Source: Saccharothrix carnea
GTDB lineage: Bacteria > Actinomycetota > Actinomycetes > Mycobacteriales > Pseudonocardiaceae
Reading direction: 5' to 3'
Length of the DNA stretch: 64,000 bases
Assembly: GCF_003014735.1 (NCBI RefSeq)
Contig: NZ_PYAX01000006.1
Location: 186,001 to 250,000 of the forward strand
The position numbers were made by a program, and so were the translations under genes. The notes under the pieces are model-generated. The model was not told the DNA's origin. It made no database searches and was given only the letters and a program-made list of their open reading frames with translations. This document shows, piece after piece, positions 54,192-63,842 of the stretch (the stretch's first letter is position 1; each line of letters begins with the position of its first letter).

Positions 54192-55159
54192 CGCAGCGCC
54201 GCCCACACCTCTCGGTCCCGTTCGGCGGTCCAGATCCGGGGCCAGTCCACGCCGTCGCACTCGTCCCAGTACCGCTGCACGTCGAACGGCAGGCAGTGCT
54301 CGAAGATCGGCCAACGCCCGTAGCGCGGCGCCAGCGCGGCGTGCGCGGCCTCGAACGCGTCCTTCACCGTGCCGCCGCCGCGGTGCGCGGTCCCGACCGT
54401 GCGGCGCAGTTCGTCCAGGAAGTGCCGTGACTGGGCGATCGCCGCGTCGACCTCGGTCCGGTCGCGGGCCGGCGCACCGCGTCCGCCGACGAGCTGCTCG
54501 GCGCCCAGCGCGGCCACCCGGTCCAGCGTCGTCGTCGCCCACTCGTCGTGGAACGCGTCCCCGGTGTAGAGGGCGGCCTGCGACTCGACCAGGTCACCCG
54601 CGAACAGGATCCGCTGGTGCGGCAGCCACGCCACGATGTCCCCCGCGGTGTGGCCGCGACCGCAGTAGCGCAGCTCCACCTCGCCCCGGTCACCGCCGAG
54701 CGGGATGGTGAGCCGGTCGGAGAACGTGACGGTCGGCCAGGTCAGGCCGGGGATGCCCGCGGGCTCCTCGAACAGCCGGGGCATGCGGCCGTGCTCGCTG
54801 AGCCAGTCCTCGCGACCGCGTTCGGCGATCAACGCCCTGGTGTTCTCGTGCGCGATGATCTCGGCGGCGCCGAACGCGCTCGCGCCCAGCGTGCGGACCG
54901 CGTGGTAGTGGCTCAGGACCAGGTGGCGGACCGGCTTGTCGGTGTGCTCGCGGAGCAGGTCGAGCCAGCGCCTGGCGGCCTTCGGCGTGGCGCGGGCCTC
55001 GACGCAGGCCAGGAAGTCCTCGCCCTCGATCGCGCCGACGTTCGGGTCGCCTTCGGCGGTGAGGGTGTAGACGCCCTCGGCGAGTTCGACGAACCGCTCT
55101 TCCTTGGGCGTGAGGTCGGCGCTGGACGCGAACGGCTTCGTGGCCACACCACCCACCAT
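54188..55159 (-). CDS. MBL-fold hydrolase with altered metal motif
   Basis: About 323 aa. Metallo-beta-lactamase fold features are visible: VLSHYHAVRTLGA at the HxHxDH position, GRGHTAGDIVAWLP, and LFAGDLVESQAAL. The Asp-His of the first motif is replaced by Val-Arg, so only one full metal site may form. Co-transcribed with the flavin hydroxylase downstream. The start is ATG 55159 or GTG 55147; neither has a good ribosome site. Confidence 0.8.
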   Translation of the reverse strand: MVGGVATKPFASSADLTPKEERFVELAEGVYTLTAEGDPNVGAIEGEDFLACVEARATPKAARRWLDLLREHTDKPVRHLVLSHYHAVRTLGASAFGAAEIIAHENTRALIAERGREDWLSEHGRMPRLFEEPAGIPGLTWPTVTFSDRLTIPLGGDRGEVELRYCGRGHTAGDIVAWLPHQRILFAGDLVESQAALYTGDAFHDEWATTTLDRVAALGAEQLVGGRGAPARDRTEVDAAIAQSRHFLDELRRTVGTAHRGGGTVKDAFEAAHAALAPRYGRWPIFEHCLPFDVQRYWDECDGVDWPRIWTAERDREVWAALR

Positions 55160-55166
55160 AGGGCGA

Positions 55167-56894
55167 TCAGGTCGACTTGACCTCCACGATCGGCAGCCGG
55201 GGCAGCCGCAGGGCACCGGGGGCGTCGGCGGGGACGGCGGGTTTCTTCGGCGCCACGGGAGCGATCCGCCGGTAGCCCGCCGACTGGTCGGGGCGGTCGT
55301 CCGGCTCGCCCTTGTTCGGCCACACCGAGAACGCCCGCTCGGCCTGCGCGGTGATGGTGAGCGACGGGTTCACGCCCAGGTTCGCCGAGATCGCCGCACC
55401 GTCCACCACGGACAGGCCCGGGTACCCGTAGACCCGGTGGTAGGGGTCGATGACGCCGCTGGCCGGGTCCGAGCCGATCGGGCAGCCGCCGATGAAGTGC
55501 GCGGTCAGGGGGATGTTGAACAGCTCACCCCACGTGCCGCCCGCGATGCCGTCGATGTGCTTGGCCGCGAGCAGGTTGGCCTCGTGGCCCGCTTCGATGA
55601 ACGTCGGGTTCGGCCGGCCGTGCCCCTGCTTCGAGGTGAGCTTGCGACCGAACAGGCCCTTCTTCGTGAAGGTGGTGATGGAGTTGTCGAGGCTCTGCAT
55701 CACCAGCAGGATCACGGTCCGCTCGCTCCACCGGTGCACGGACATGAGCCGGGCCAGCCGCAGCGGGTGGCGGACGGCCTGGGACAGGAACTGCAGCAGG
55801 CGCGGCGTCGACTTCGCTCCGTCCGTGGCCAGGGTCTGGAGCAGGCCCATGGCATTGCTGCCCTTGCCGTAGCGGACCGGTTCGATGTGGGTCTGCTCGT
55901 CCGGGTGGATCGAGGACGTGATCGCCACGCCCTGGCTGAAGTTGCGCTCCTCGTCCACGGTGAAGCGGGCCGCGCCGATGATCGACTCGGAGTTCGTCCT
56001 GGTCAGCTCGCCGAGCTTGGGCGAGAGGTTCGGCAGGGCGCCCTCAGCCTTCATCCGGTGCAGCAGCTGCTGGGTGCCCCAGGTGCCGGCGGCCAGCACG
56101 ACCTGGTTCGCGGTGATCGTGCGGCGGCCCTTGCGCAGCTTGCCGCCGGTGCGCCGGGTGCCGACCGCCCACGTGCCGTCCGGGGCTTGGCGCAGGTCGG
56201 TGACGGTGGTCAGCGGCAGCACCCGGGCGCCGTTGCGCTCGGCCAGGTAGAGGTAGTTCTTGACCAGGGTGTTCTTCGCGCCGACCCGGCAGCCGGACAT
56301 GCACGCGCCGCACTGCGTGCAGCCGGTCCGGCTCGGGCCCGCACCGCCGAAGTACGGGTCGTCGGCGGGCTTGCCCGGCTCGCCGAAGAACACGCCGACC
56401 GGCGTCGGGTGGTAGGTGTCGGCGACGCCCATCTCCTCGGCGACGCGCTGCATCACCACGTCCGATGGTGTGGTGGTCGGGTTCTGCACCACGCCCAGCA
56501 TCCGGCTCGCCTGGTCGTAGAACGGGGCCAGCTCGGCTTCCCAGTCGGTGATGTGCGCCCACTGCCGGTCGGCGTAGAACGGTTTGAGCGGCCGGTACAG
56601 GGTGTTGGCGTACACCAGCGACCCGCCGCCGACGCCCGACCCGGCCAGGATCATCACGCTGCGCAGGGCGTGGATGCGCTGGATGCCGTAGCAGCCGAGC
56701 GCCGGCGCCCACAGGTAGCGGCGCAGGTCCCACGACGTCTTGGCGAACTCGTCGTCGGCGAACCGGCGGCCTGCCTCGATGACGGCCACGCGGTAGCCCT
56801 TCTCGGTGAGCCGGAGGGCGGCGACGCTGCCACCGAAGCCCGAGCCCACCACCACGACGTCGTAGTCGGTGTTGTTACCGGCGAGTTCACCCAT
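55167..56894 (-). CDS. choD: GMC-type oxidoreductase (cholesterol oxidase-like)
   Basis: A 575-aa flavoenzyme: VVVVGSGFGGSVAALRL dinucleotide fold, SGVGGGSLVYANTL, a cysteine-rich GCTQCGACMSGC segment, and the C-terminal active-site region AHFIGGCPIGSDPASGVIDPYHRVYGYPGLSVVDG. Most like mycobacterial ChoD (Rv3409c), also adjacent to guaB3. Oxidation of a 3-beta-hydroxysteroid is assumed from the family; the true substrate in this lineage is unsettled. Confidence 0.85.
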   Translation of the reverse strand: MGELAGNNTDYDVVVVGSGFGGSVAALRLTEKGYRVAVIEAGRRFADDEFAKTSWDLRRYLWAPALGCYGIQRIHALRSVMILAGSGVGGGSLVYANTLYRPLKPFYADRQWAHITDWEAELAPFYDQASRMLGVVQNPTTTPSDVVMQRVAEEMGVADTYHPTPVGVFFGEPGKPADDPYFGGAGPSRTGCTQCGACMSGCRVGAKNTLVKNYLYLAERNGARVLPLTTVTDLRQAPDGTWAVGTRRTGGKLRKGRRTITANQVVLAAGTWGTQQLLHRMKAEGALPNLSPKLGELTRTNSESIIGAARFTVDEERNFSQGVAITSSIHPDEQTHIEPVRYGKGSNAMGLLQTLATDGAKSTPRLLQFLSQAVRHPLRLARLMSVHRWSERTVILLVMQSLDNSITTFTKKGLFGRKLTSKQGHGRPNPTFIEAGHEANLLAAKHIDGIAGGTWGELFNIPLTAHFIGGCPIGSDPASGVIDPYHRVYGYPGLSVVDGAAISANLGVNPSLTITAQAERAFSVWPNKGEPDDRPDQSAGYRRIAPVAPKKPAVPADAPGALRLPRLPIVEVKST

Positions 56895-56901
56895 GGGTGG
56901 G

Positions 56902-56925
56902 AGGTTAGGCGTAACTTCCGGTAAC
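56902..56925 (-). promoter_or_regulatory. Candidate leaderless promoter of choD with GTAAC repeat
   Basis: On the minus strand TAACCT (56907-56902) lies 7 nt before the ATG, the spacing of a leaderless promoter. Just upstream is a direct repeat GTAAC-N5-GTAAC on the plus strand (56911-56925). Confidence 0.5.
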
Positions 56926-56965
56926 AGGCTAGTGATGAATCGGTTCAGTCCGCGCGGGCGTGAAA

Positions 56966-56990
56966 AAGCCCCCGCCTGGAGCAGGGGCTT
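56966..56990 (-). terminator. guaB3 intrinsic terminator
   Basis: On the minus strand the stem AAGCCCC...GGGGCTT is followed by TTT, the clearest U-tailed terminator in the window, 15 nt after the guaB3 stop. Confidence 0.85.
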
Positions 56991-57004
56991 CTCCACGGAG
57001 AACC

Positions 57005-58138
57005 TCAGCCGCGGATGGTCAAGCCGACCTTCTGGAACTCCTTGAGGTCCGAGTAGCCGGTCTTGGCCATGGCACGGCGCAGTGAGCCGAACAGGTTGGT
57101 CACGCCGCGGGGGTCGACGGACGGGCCGAACAGCAGTTTGCGCAGGTCGACGACCTGGTCGACGCCGGTCGACACGTGGCTGCGCGGGACGGACGGGTGT
57201 GCGGAGGCGGCGGTCCAGTAGAGGCCCTGGCCCGGCGCCTCGGAGGCCGCCGCGAGCGGCTCGCCCAGCATGACCGCGTCGGCGCCGCAGGCGATCGACT
57301 TCGCGATGTCGCCGCTGGTCAGCACGCCACCGTCAGCGATCACGTGGACGTACCGGCCGCCGGTCTCGTCCAGGTAGTCGCGGCGGGCGGCGGCGGCGTC
57401 GGCGATGGCGGTGGCCATCGGGACGCCGATGCCCAGCACCGAGTCGGTCGTGGTCACGCCCGGGGTGTAGCCGTAGCCCACGATGACGCCCGCGGCGCCC
57501 GTGCGCATCAGGTGCATCGCGGTCCGGTAGTCGCCCACGCCGCCCGCGATGACCGGGATGTCGAGGTCCGCGATGAACGACTTCAGGTTCAGCGGCTCGC
57601 CGTCGCGCGAGACGTGCTCGGCGGAGATGATCGTGCCCTGCACGACCAGGATCTCCACGCCGGCCGCCAGCAGGTCCGGGGTCAGCTCGGCCGCCCGCTG
57701 CGGGCTGACCCGCACGGCGACCGTGACGCCCGACTCGCGGACCTGCTTGATCGCCTCGGCGATCAGGTCCATCCGCACCGGCTCGGCGTGCAACTCCTGC
57801 AGCACCTTCACCGGCGCGGCCGGGTCGTCGGTGTCCTCCACCGCCTGCACCAGCCGGAACAGGGCCTCTTCCACGTCACCGTGCCGGGCCCACAGGCCCT
57901 CCGCGTTGAGGACGCCCAAGCCACCCAGCTCGCCGATCGCGACCGCCGTGCCCGGCGACACGATCGCGTCCGTCGGGTGGGTGATCAGGGGAATCTCGAA
58001 CCGGTAGGCGTCGATCTGCCACGCCGTCGAGACGTCCTTCGAGGATCGGGTCCTGCGGGACGGGATGATCTCGAGGTCGTCCAGCTCGTAGGCCCGCCTC
58101 GCGGTCCGGCCCATGCCGATCTCGACCAGATCGCGCAC
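57005..58138 (-). CDS. guaB3: GuaB3-family IMP dehydrogenase-related protein
   Basis: A 377-aa TIM-barrel protein of the GuaB3 subfamily, lacking CBS domains. Residue stretches VIAGGVGDYRTAMHLMRTGAAGVIVGYG and VIADGGVLTSGDIAKSIACGADAVMLGEPL form the nucleotide-binding face. The catalytic loop GPGSICTTR of true GuaB is replaced by a GYGYTPGVTTTDS segment without Cys. Role in GMP/IMP balance uncertain. GTG start after AAGGACGACAAAG; 61 nt downstream of guaB. Confidence 0.93.
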   Translation of the reverse strand: MRDLVEIGMGRTARRAYELDDLEIIPSRRTRSSKDVSTAWQIDAYRFEIPLITHPTDAIVSPGTAVAIGELGGLGVLNAEGLWARHGDVEEALFRLVQAVEDTDDPAAPVKVLQELHAEPVRMDLIAEAIKQVRESGVTVAVRVSPQRAAELTPDLLAAGVEILVVQGTIISAEHVSRDGEPLNLKSFIADLDIPVIAGGVGDYRTAMHLMRTGAAGVIVGYGYTPGVTTTDSVLGIGVPMATAIADAAAARRDYLDETGGRYVHVIADGGVLTSGDIAKSIACGADAVMLGEPLAAASEAPGQGLYWTAASAHPSVPRSHVSTGVDQVVDLRKLLFGPSVDPRGVTNLFGSLRRAMAKTGYSDLKEFQKVGLTIRG

Positions 58139-58199
58139 CTTTGTCGTCCTTCCGTGGAGCTAGCGGAACCTGGGAACACTAGCCCAAGGCGATCCGAAT

Positions 58200-59783
<1,584 letters not shown>

Positions 59784-59837
59784 TCAGGTCATGGTATCTG
59801 GACGTGGCCGGGGGTCCGCCCGGTACCGTGCGGGGTC

Positions 59838-60227
59838 GTGCCGCACGACGCGTTGCCACCAGACCCGTTCGCGGGTGACCCGGAGGACCCGGCCCGGGTC
59901 CTCGGCGAACCCGACCACGACCACGACCACCCGCCGATGGACGACGCCGAGCGGGCCGAGCTGATCGGCGACCTCAGCGACCTCGCGGTGTACCAGGCGC
60001 TGCTGGAACCCCGTGGTGTCAGAGGGATCGTGGTGGACTGCGGCGAGTGCCAGGAGCCGCACTACCACGACTGGGCGCTGCTGCGGTCGAGCCTGGAGCA
60101 GCTGCTGTCCGATGGCCGGATGCGCCCGCACGAGCCCGCGTACGACCCGGATCCGGTGGCGTACGTGAGCTGGGAGTACTGCCGCGGTTACGCCGATGGG
60201 GTCACCGCGACCGAGAGCGCCCGCTGA
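59838..60227 (+). CDS. DUF5319 protein
   Basis: A 129-aa acidic soluble protein containing VVDCGECQEPHYHDWALL, a Cys-x-x-Cys plus His cluster that could bind metal. Homologues (Rv3412) lie between guaB and the sigD locus in mycobacteria, as here. Divergent from guaB. GTG start. Function unknown. Confidence 0.85.
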   Translation: MPHDALPPDPFAGDPEDPARVLGEPDHDHDHPPMDDAERAELIGDLSDLAVYQALLEPRGVRGIVVDCGECQEPHYHDWALLRSSLEQLLSDGRMRPHEPAYDPDPVAYVSWEYCRGYADGVTATESAR

Positions 60228-60230
60228 CCA

Positions 60231-60273
60231 TGTGACGAAGCCCGCTCCCGGGCGGGGAGCGGGCTTCGTCACA
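60231..60273. terminator. Bidirectional hairpin terminator
   Basis: A perfect 19-bp stem TGTGACGAAGCCCGCTCCC (60231-60249) with 60255-60273 and a 5-nt loop, between the DUF5319 and rsdA genes. Confidence 0.92.
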
Positions 60274-60279
60274 GGCGGG

Positions 60280-61221
60280 TCAGTTCTCCGGCGTGCCCTG
60301 CGTCTGGCCATCGGTGACGCCGGGGGTCTGCGGCGGGTCACCCCGGCTCTGACCGCTGGCCGGAGGCTCGCCCGACGTGGGCGGCGGTGGCGGCTGCGCC
60401 GTGCCGTCCGTGGTCGGGACCGTCTCGGTGGTCGTCGTCGGCGTGGTCGTCGTGGTCGGTTCCGGCACCGTCGTCAGCACCGCGGACGACGGCCGGCTCG
60501 GCTCGGTCGTGGGCAGCGGCAACGACGTGGCCTGGTCCGCGGTGGTCGGCGTGTTCGGCGACGGCGTGGTGCTGGTCAGCTCCTCCAGCAGCGACTCGTG
60601 CTGCTGGGCCAGGGCGTCTTTGTCGTCGTCCGGCGAAACGGACGGCAGGATCTCGCCCGCCTTGAGCAGCGCGTCACGCGCTTCGCTGTACCGGCCGTCG
60701 CGCAGCGCGGCGCGAGCGGTGTCGAGGTCGGTGCGCACCGCGACGGCGGCTTCCACCGACCGCGCGTGCTCGGAGTAGAGGACCCTGGTCAGGCCCCAAA
60801 GCGCGTCACCGGGCTGGGCGTCGCGCGCGACCAGGCTCATCCCGGTGAACGCGATCGCCAGCACGGCGGCGGCGCTCGCGAGGGGGATGAGGAAGCGGTG
60901 CCTGCTCCTCGGCTGGGGGCGGGCGGCGGCGATCGTGGCCACCGCGGTCTCGGTGTCGACCAGCTCGCCCATCGGCGGGCTGTCGACCTCGCGCCGCCAG
61001 GCCAGCAGCAGCGCGTTCAGCTCGTCGTCGACGAGCGACGCCGGCGGCTCGCCGGCACGTCCGCCCAGCGCGTCGAGCAGCGCGTCGTCAGCTCGGATGT
61101 CCGCGAGGTCGTCCCCGGGGTCCACCAAGGTGTCCTCGACCAGGGCGTCATCAGACTGCGGCGGTCTCTCATCTCGTCCGCGCACGACTTTTCCGTTGCC
61201 CTTCTCGTGCTGGTCAGCCAC
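60280..61221 (-). CDS. rsdA: Anti-sigma-D factor RsdA-like membrane protein
   Basis: A 313-aa protein. The N-terminal cytosolic part contains the sigma-binding region (DDLADIRADDALLDALGG, then DDELNALLLAWRREVDS). One transmembrane helix (~107-128), an extracellular helical segment, and a Pro/Thr-rich tail follow. Matches the M. tuberculosis RsdA arrangement next to sigD. The GTG start follows the sigD stop directly (TGAGTG), giving tight translational coupling. Confidence 0.9.
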   Translation of the reverse strand: MADQHEKGNGKVVRGRDERPPQSDDALVEDTLVDPGDDLADIRADDALLDALGGRAGEPPASLVDDELNALLLAWRREVDSPPMGELVDTETAVATIAAARPQPRSRHRFLIPLASAAAVLAIAFTGMSLVARDAQPGDALWGLTRVLYSEHARSVEAAVAVRTDLDTARAALRDGRYSEARDALLKAGEILPSVSPDDDKDALAQQHESLLEELTSTTPSPNTPTTADQATSLPLPTTEPSRPSSAVLTTVPEPTTTTTPTTTTETVPTTDGTAQPPPPPTSGEPPASGQSRGDPPQTPGVTDGQTQGTPEN

Positions 61222-61794
61222 TCAGACCACCTCCTCCGCTGCCAACGTTTTGCGAAGGCGGGCCAGGGCGCGGTGTTGCGCCACCCGAACCGCGCCCGGC
61301 GTGGAGCCGACCGCGTCGGCGGTCTCCTCGGCCGACAGGCCGACGACCACGCGAAGCAGCAGGATCTCCCGCTGCTTCTCCGGAAGGACTTTCAGGAGCA
61401 CGGCCATCCGCTCCGACAGCTCGCCCTGCATGGCGCGCTGCTCGGGACCGGCCTCCGTCTCAGGGGCATCGGGCACCTCCGGGACCGGTTCGGACCGGTT
61501 CCGGGCTGCGGAGCGATGCGCGTCGGCCACCTTGTGCGCGGCGATCCCGTAGACGAACGCCAAGAACGGCCGACCCTGGTCGCGATAGCTGGGCAGGGCC
61601 GTCAGCACCGCGAGACACACCTCCTGGGCCACGTCGTCCGCCGAAGCGAAAGACCTCTCCTGCCTTCCGACTCTGGCGCGGCAGTACCGCACCACAAGGG
61701 GTCGGATGGATGCCAGGAGCCGCTCGATCGCGTGGCGTTCGCCATCGACGGCTGCGCCCACTTCGGCGTCCAGTCCGTCCCCCAAGTTGGTCAT
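61222..61794 (-). CDS. sigD: SigD/ShbA-type ECF sigma factor
   Basis: A 190-aa group 4 sigma factor: region 2 (SFASADDVAQEVCLAVLTALPSYRDQGRPFLAFVYGIAAHKVAD) and region 4 (LPEKQREILLLRVVVGLSAEETADAVGSTPGAVRVAQHRALARL). The orthologue in Streptomyces (ShbA) sits beside bldM and guaB, as here. ATG 61794 is chosen by homology; an upstream in-frame GTG at 61836 is possible. Held inactive by RsdA. Confidence 0.92.
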   Translation of the reverse strand: MTNLGDGLDAEVGAAVDGERHAIERLLASIRPLVVRYCRARVGRQERSFASADDVAQEVCLAVLTALPSYRDQGRPFLAFVYGIAAHKVADAHRSAARNRSEPVPEVPDAPETEAGPEQRAMQGELSERMAVLLKVLPEKQREILLLRVVVGLSAEETADAVGSTPGAVRVAQHRALARLRKTLAAEEVV

Positions 61795-62017
61795 CGCAGA
61801 CAACTGCCCTGGTGTTACGCGTAGGCGTACCGACAAAGAACAGCACGGGACGATCGACGTCGCCCGTACTGGTGAGGCTCACCGTACCGGTCGCACGACC
61901 GAATGTTGGGCAACGGGGTCCAGATGGGGTCTTTAGACCTCACCTGATCAGCCGACACGCCGTGGACGTCGCCGAGGTCGTGGGTGCGGCGGGCATCGGG
62001 AGGTCGTGGGCGCACAG

Positions 62018-62050
62018 CGGCCCGGTGACGCGCGTGGCGTCACCGGGCCG
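62018..62050. terminator. Hairpin terminator after the bldM homologue
   Basis: A perfect 14-bp stem CGGCCCGGTGACGC (62018-62031) with 62037-62050. The rest of 61795-62128 holds the sigD promoter region, with the palindrome TACGCGTA near 61816, and no gene. Confidence 0.8.
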
Positions 62051-62128
62051 TGGCTGGAGGAAGGAGTGCCGGTGCGACTCGCCTGACGAGTCCGACGAGC
62101 CTGGCCCCGAGCCTGTGCGTCCTGCGGA

Positions 62129-62726
62129 CTAGGACACGAGACCGCGCCGGAAGCCGTGCGCGACGGCCTGCGCCCGGTCGCGCACGCCGAGCTTGCGGAA
62201 CAAGCGCCGGGCGTGGGTCTTCACCGTGTCCTCGGACAGGTAGAGCTCACGCCCGATCTGCCCGTTGCTCTTGCCCTGGCTCATCCCGCGCAGCACCTGG
62301 AGCTCGCGCTCGGTGAGCTGGACGCCCGGGTCCGACGGCTGGCGCGGCGCGGGCACGCTCGTGCTCGCGAGCGTGTGCGCCAGTGCGGCGACCAGCTCGG
62401 GGCGCGAGGCGTCCCAACGCAGGTAGCCGCGGGCCCCGCCGGCGATCGCGGCGGCGATGCTGCCCGCGTCGTCCGGTGCGCCGAAGACGATGACGTTTGC
62501 CTGCGGGTTGGCCGAGACGAGTCGCCGGGTCGCTTCGACCCCGGTCGGGACGGCGCGCTGGGTGCCAACCAGTACGACGTCGACCGGCTGCCGAGAGAAC
62601 CGAGCCAACAACTCGTCACCGTGCGCTACGCAGTCGATGCGGCTAACCCCCTGGGACAGCCGACATCACGCGGGTGAGACCCTCCCGCACACTGCGCCGG
62701 TCGTCGCAAATAAGGACCGTGGTCAC
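62129..62726 (-). CDS. bldM: BldM-type response regulator, reading frame interrupted by +1 shift
   Basis: GTG 62726 has a strong GGAAGGAG site and opens a receiver (MTTVLICDDRRSVREGLTRV, MSAVPGG) that hits TAG at 62643-62645. The downstream half continues one base out of frame (VSRIDCVAHGDELLARFS... to the stop at 62129), with a LuxR HTH, LTERELQVLRGMSQGKSNGQIGRELYLSEDTVKTHARRL, matching BldM. Removing one G from the G5 run (62647-62651) restores one ~199-aa protein. The receiver has VGTQ where a phospho-Asp would normally be, so it is an atypical receiver. Could be a sequencing error, a mutation, or slippage. Confidence 0.8.
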
Positions 62727-62806
62727 GGGGACTCCTTCCTGCAGCCGAGTGACGTTCCACATCCCCTATCGGACGCTAGAGGCCGAACCTTGACACGATC
62801 CGGTGC

Positions 62807-63712
62807 TTAATCCGTCAAGAAGTTCGTCTCAGGGTCTGCGTTCGGGGGTTCCCCGGAACGGAGCAGCGCAGTCGGGATCCACGGCGATCGGTCCGCGAGA
62901 CGGCGGCCCGACGGGTCGGCCCTGCGCAACACGCAGCTCAGAGCGTTTTCCGCGCGTTCCTTCACGTTTTCCGTGCCCGCAATACTGCGGTCTGCCTGGG
63001 CGTTTGCCACGACAAGCGCCGTCGGCCAGACCAACGAGAAAAGCCCTCGGCGGTCAGTGTGATTTAGGTCACACAGTAGCAGGTCCACCCCGCGATCGAC
63101 GCTTTCGGGTGTCCCCCACACCACGAGGGCGGTGCCGAGGACGAGGTCGGACTTGAGGATGTGTCGCGTTGCACCGGCCTCCCGAGCGGTCGCCGCGGCG
63201 ACCTCGGCCGGGTGCACCGCCTGCCCGGCGTGACCGCCGGCCAACGCGATCTCGGCGGCCAGCCACTGGTGCCGCACTCGGCTGCGCCAACCGTGTGGCC
63301 GGACCCTCGCGTGCAGCCGCCGTGCTTCGACGAGCCGCCCGGCACCGACCGCGTCGGCCGCGAGCCCGAGCAGCGCGTCGGCCCGCGCACCGGCCACGTC
63401 CACGTCGTCCGGGTCTTGGCCGCCGGAGTCCCGGTCTTCGGGCACCATCGCCAACGCCCGCCCGTCCAGCACCCGTGCCGCCGCGTGGCCGCCGAGCTGG
63501 CGCCGGTGCGAGGCCAGCGTGGAAGCCGCCAACGACCCGAACAGCCCACCGCGTCCGATCAACTCCCCGAGCACCGCGGCCGCCGCCGCGTAGTACCCCT
63601 GCCCCCCGAGCACCACCGCCGCCAACCACCGCTCTTCCACCCCACCGCCCAACGCACCCCACACCTCGGCCTCGGGCCGATCCCCGAACGCCGCCTCCCG
63701 CACCCCCACCAC
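62807..63712 (-). CDS. Conserved actinobacterial protein, TPR-like helical
   Basis: About 301 aa, Ala/Arg/Gly-rich and probably all-helical, with TPR-like periodicity (VVLGGQGYYAAAAAVLGELI, LLGLAADAVGAGRLVEARRLHARV, LAAEIALAGGHAGQAVHPAEVAAATAREAG). GTG 63712 is chosen because GGGGGGAGGGG lies just upstream. It occupies the place of Rv3415c in the mycobacterial sigD-whiB3 neighbourhood. Function unknown. Confidence 0.7.
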   Translation of the reverse strand: MVGVREAAFGDRPEAEVWGALGGGVEERWLAAVVLGGQGYYAAAAAVLGELIGRGGLFGSLAASTLASHRRQLGGHAAARVLDGRALAMVPEDRDSGGQDPDDVDVAGARADALLGLAADAVGAGRLVEARRLHARVRPHGWRSRVRHQWLAAEIALAGGHAGQAVHPAEVAAATAREAGATRHILKSDLVLGTALVVWGTPESVDRGVDLLLCDLNHTDRRGLFSLVWPTALVVANAQADRSIAGTENVKERAENALSCVLRRADPSGRRLADRSPWIPTALLRSGEPPNADPETNFLTD

Positions 63713-63842
63713 CTCAACCCCTCCCCCCGGGCCGAGCCACCGCCGGCCACTCGCTCGCGGGTTATCCACAGGCAGCCGGCGGACACGTCGGAACGCCGGA
63801 CCCTCGTGGCAGGGTAGGTGCAGGCAGAACGCATGGAAGGGG

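Noticed and set aside
57005-58138. A second functional IMP dehydrogenase
   Set aside because: It belongs to the GuaB3 subfamily, lacks CBS domains and lacks the catalytic Cys loop seen in the neighbouring guaB.
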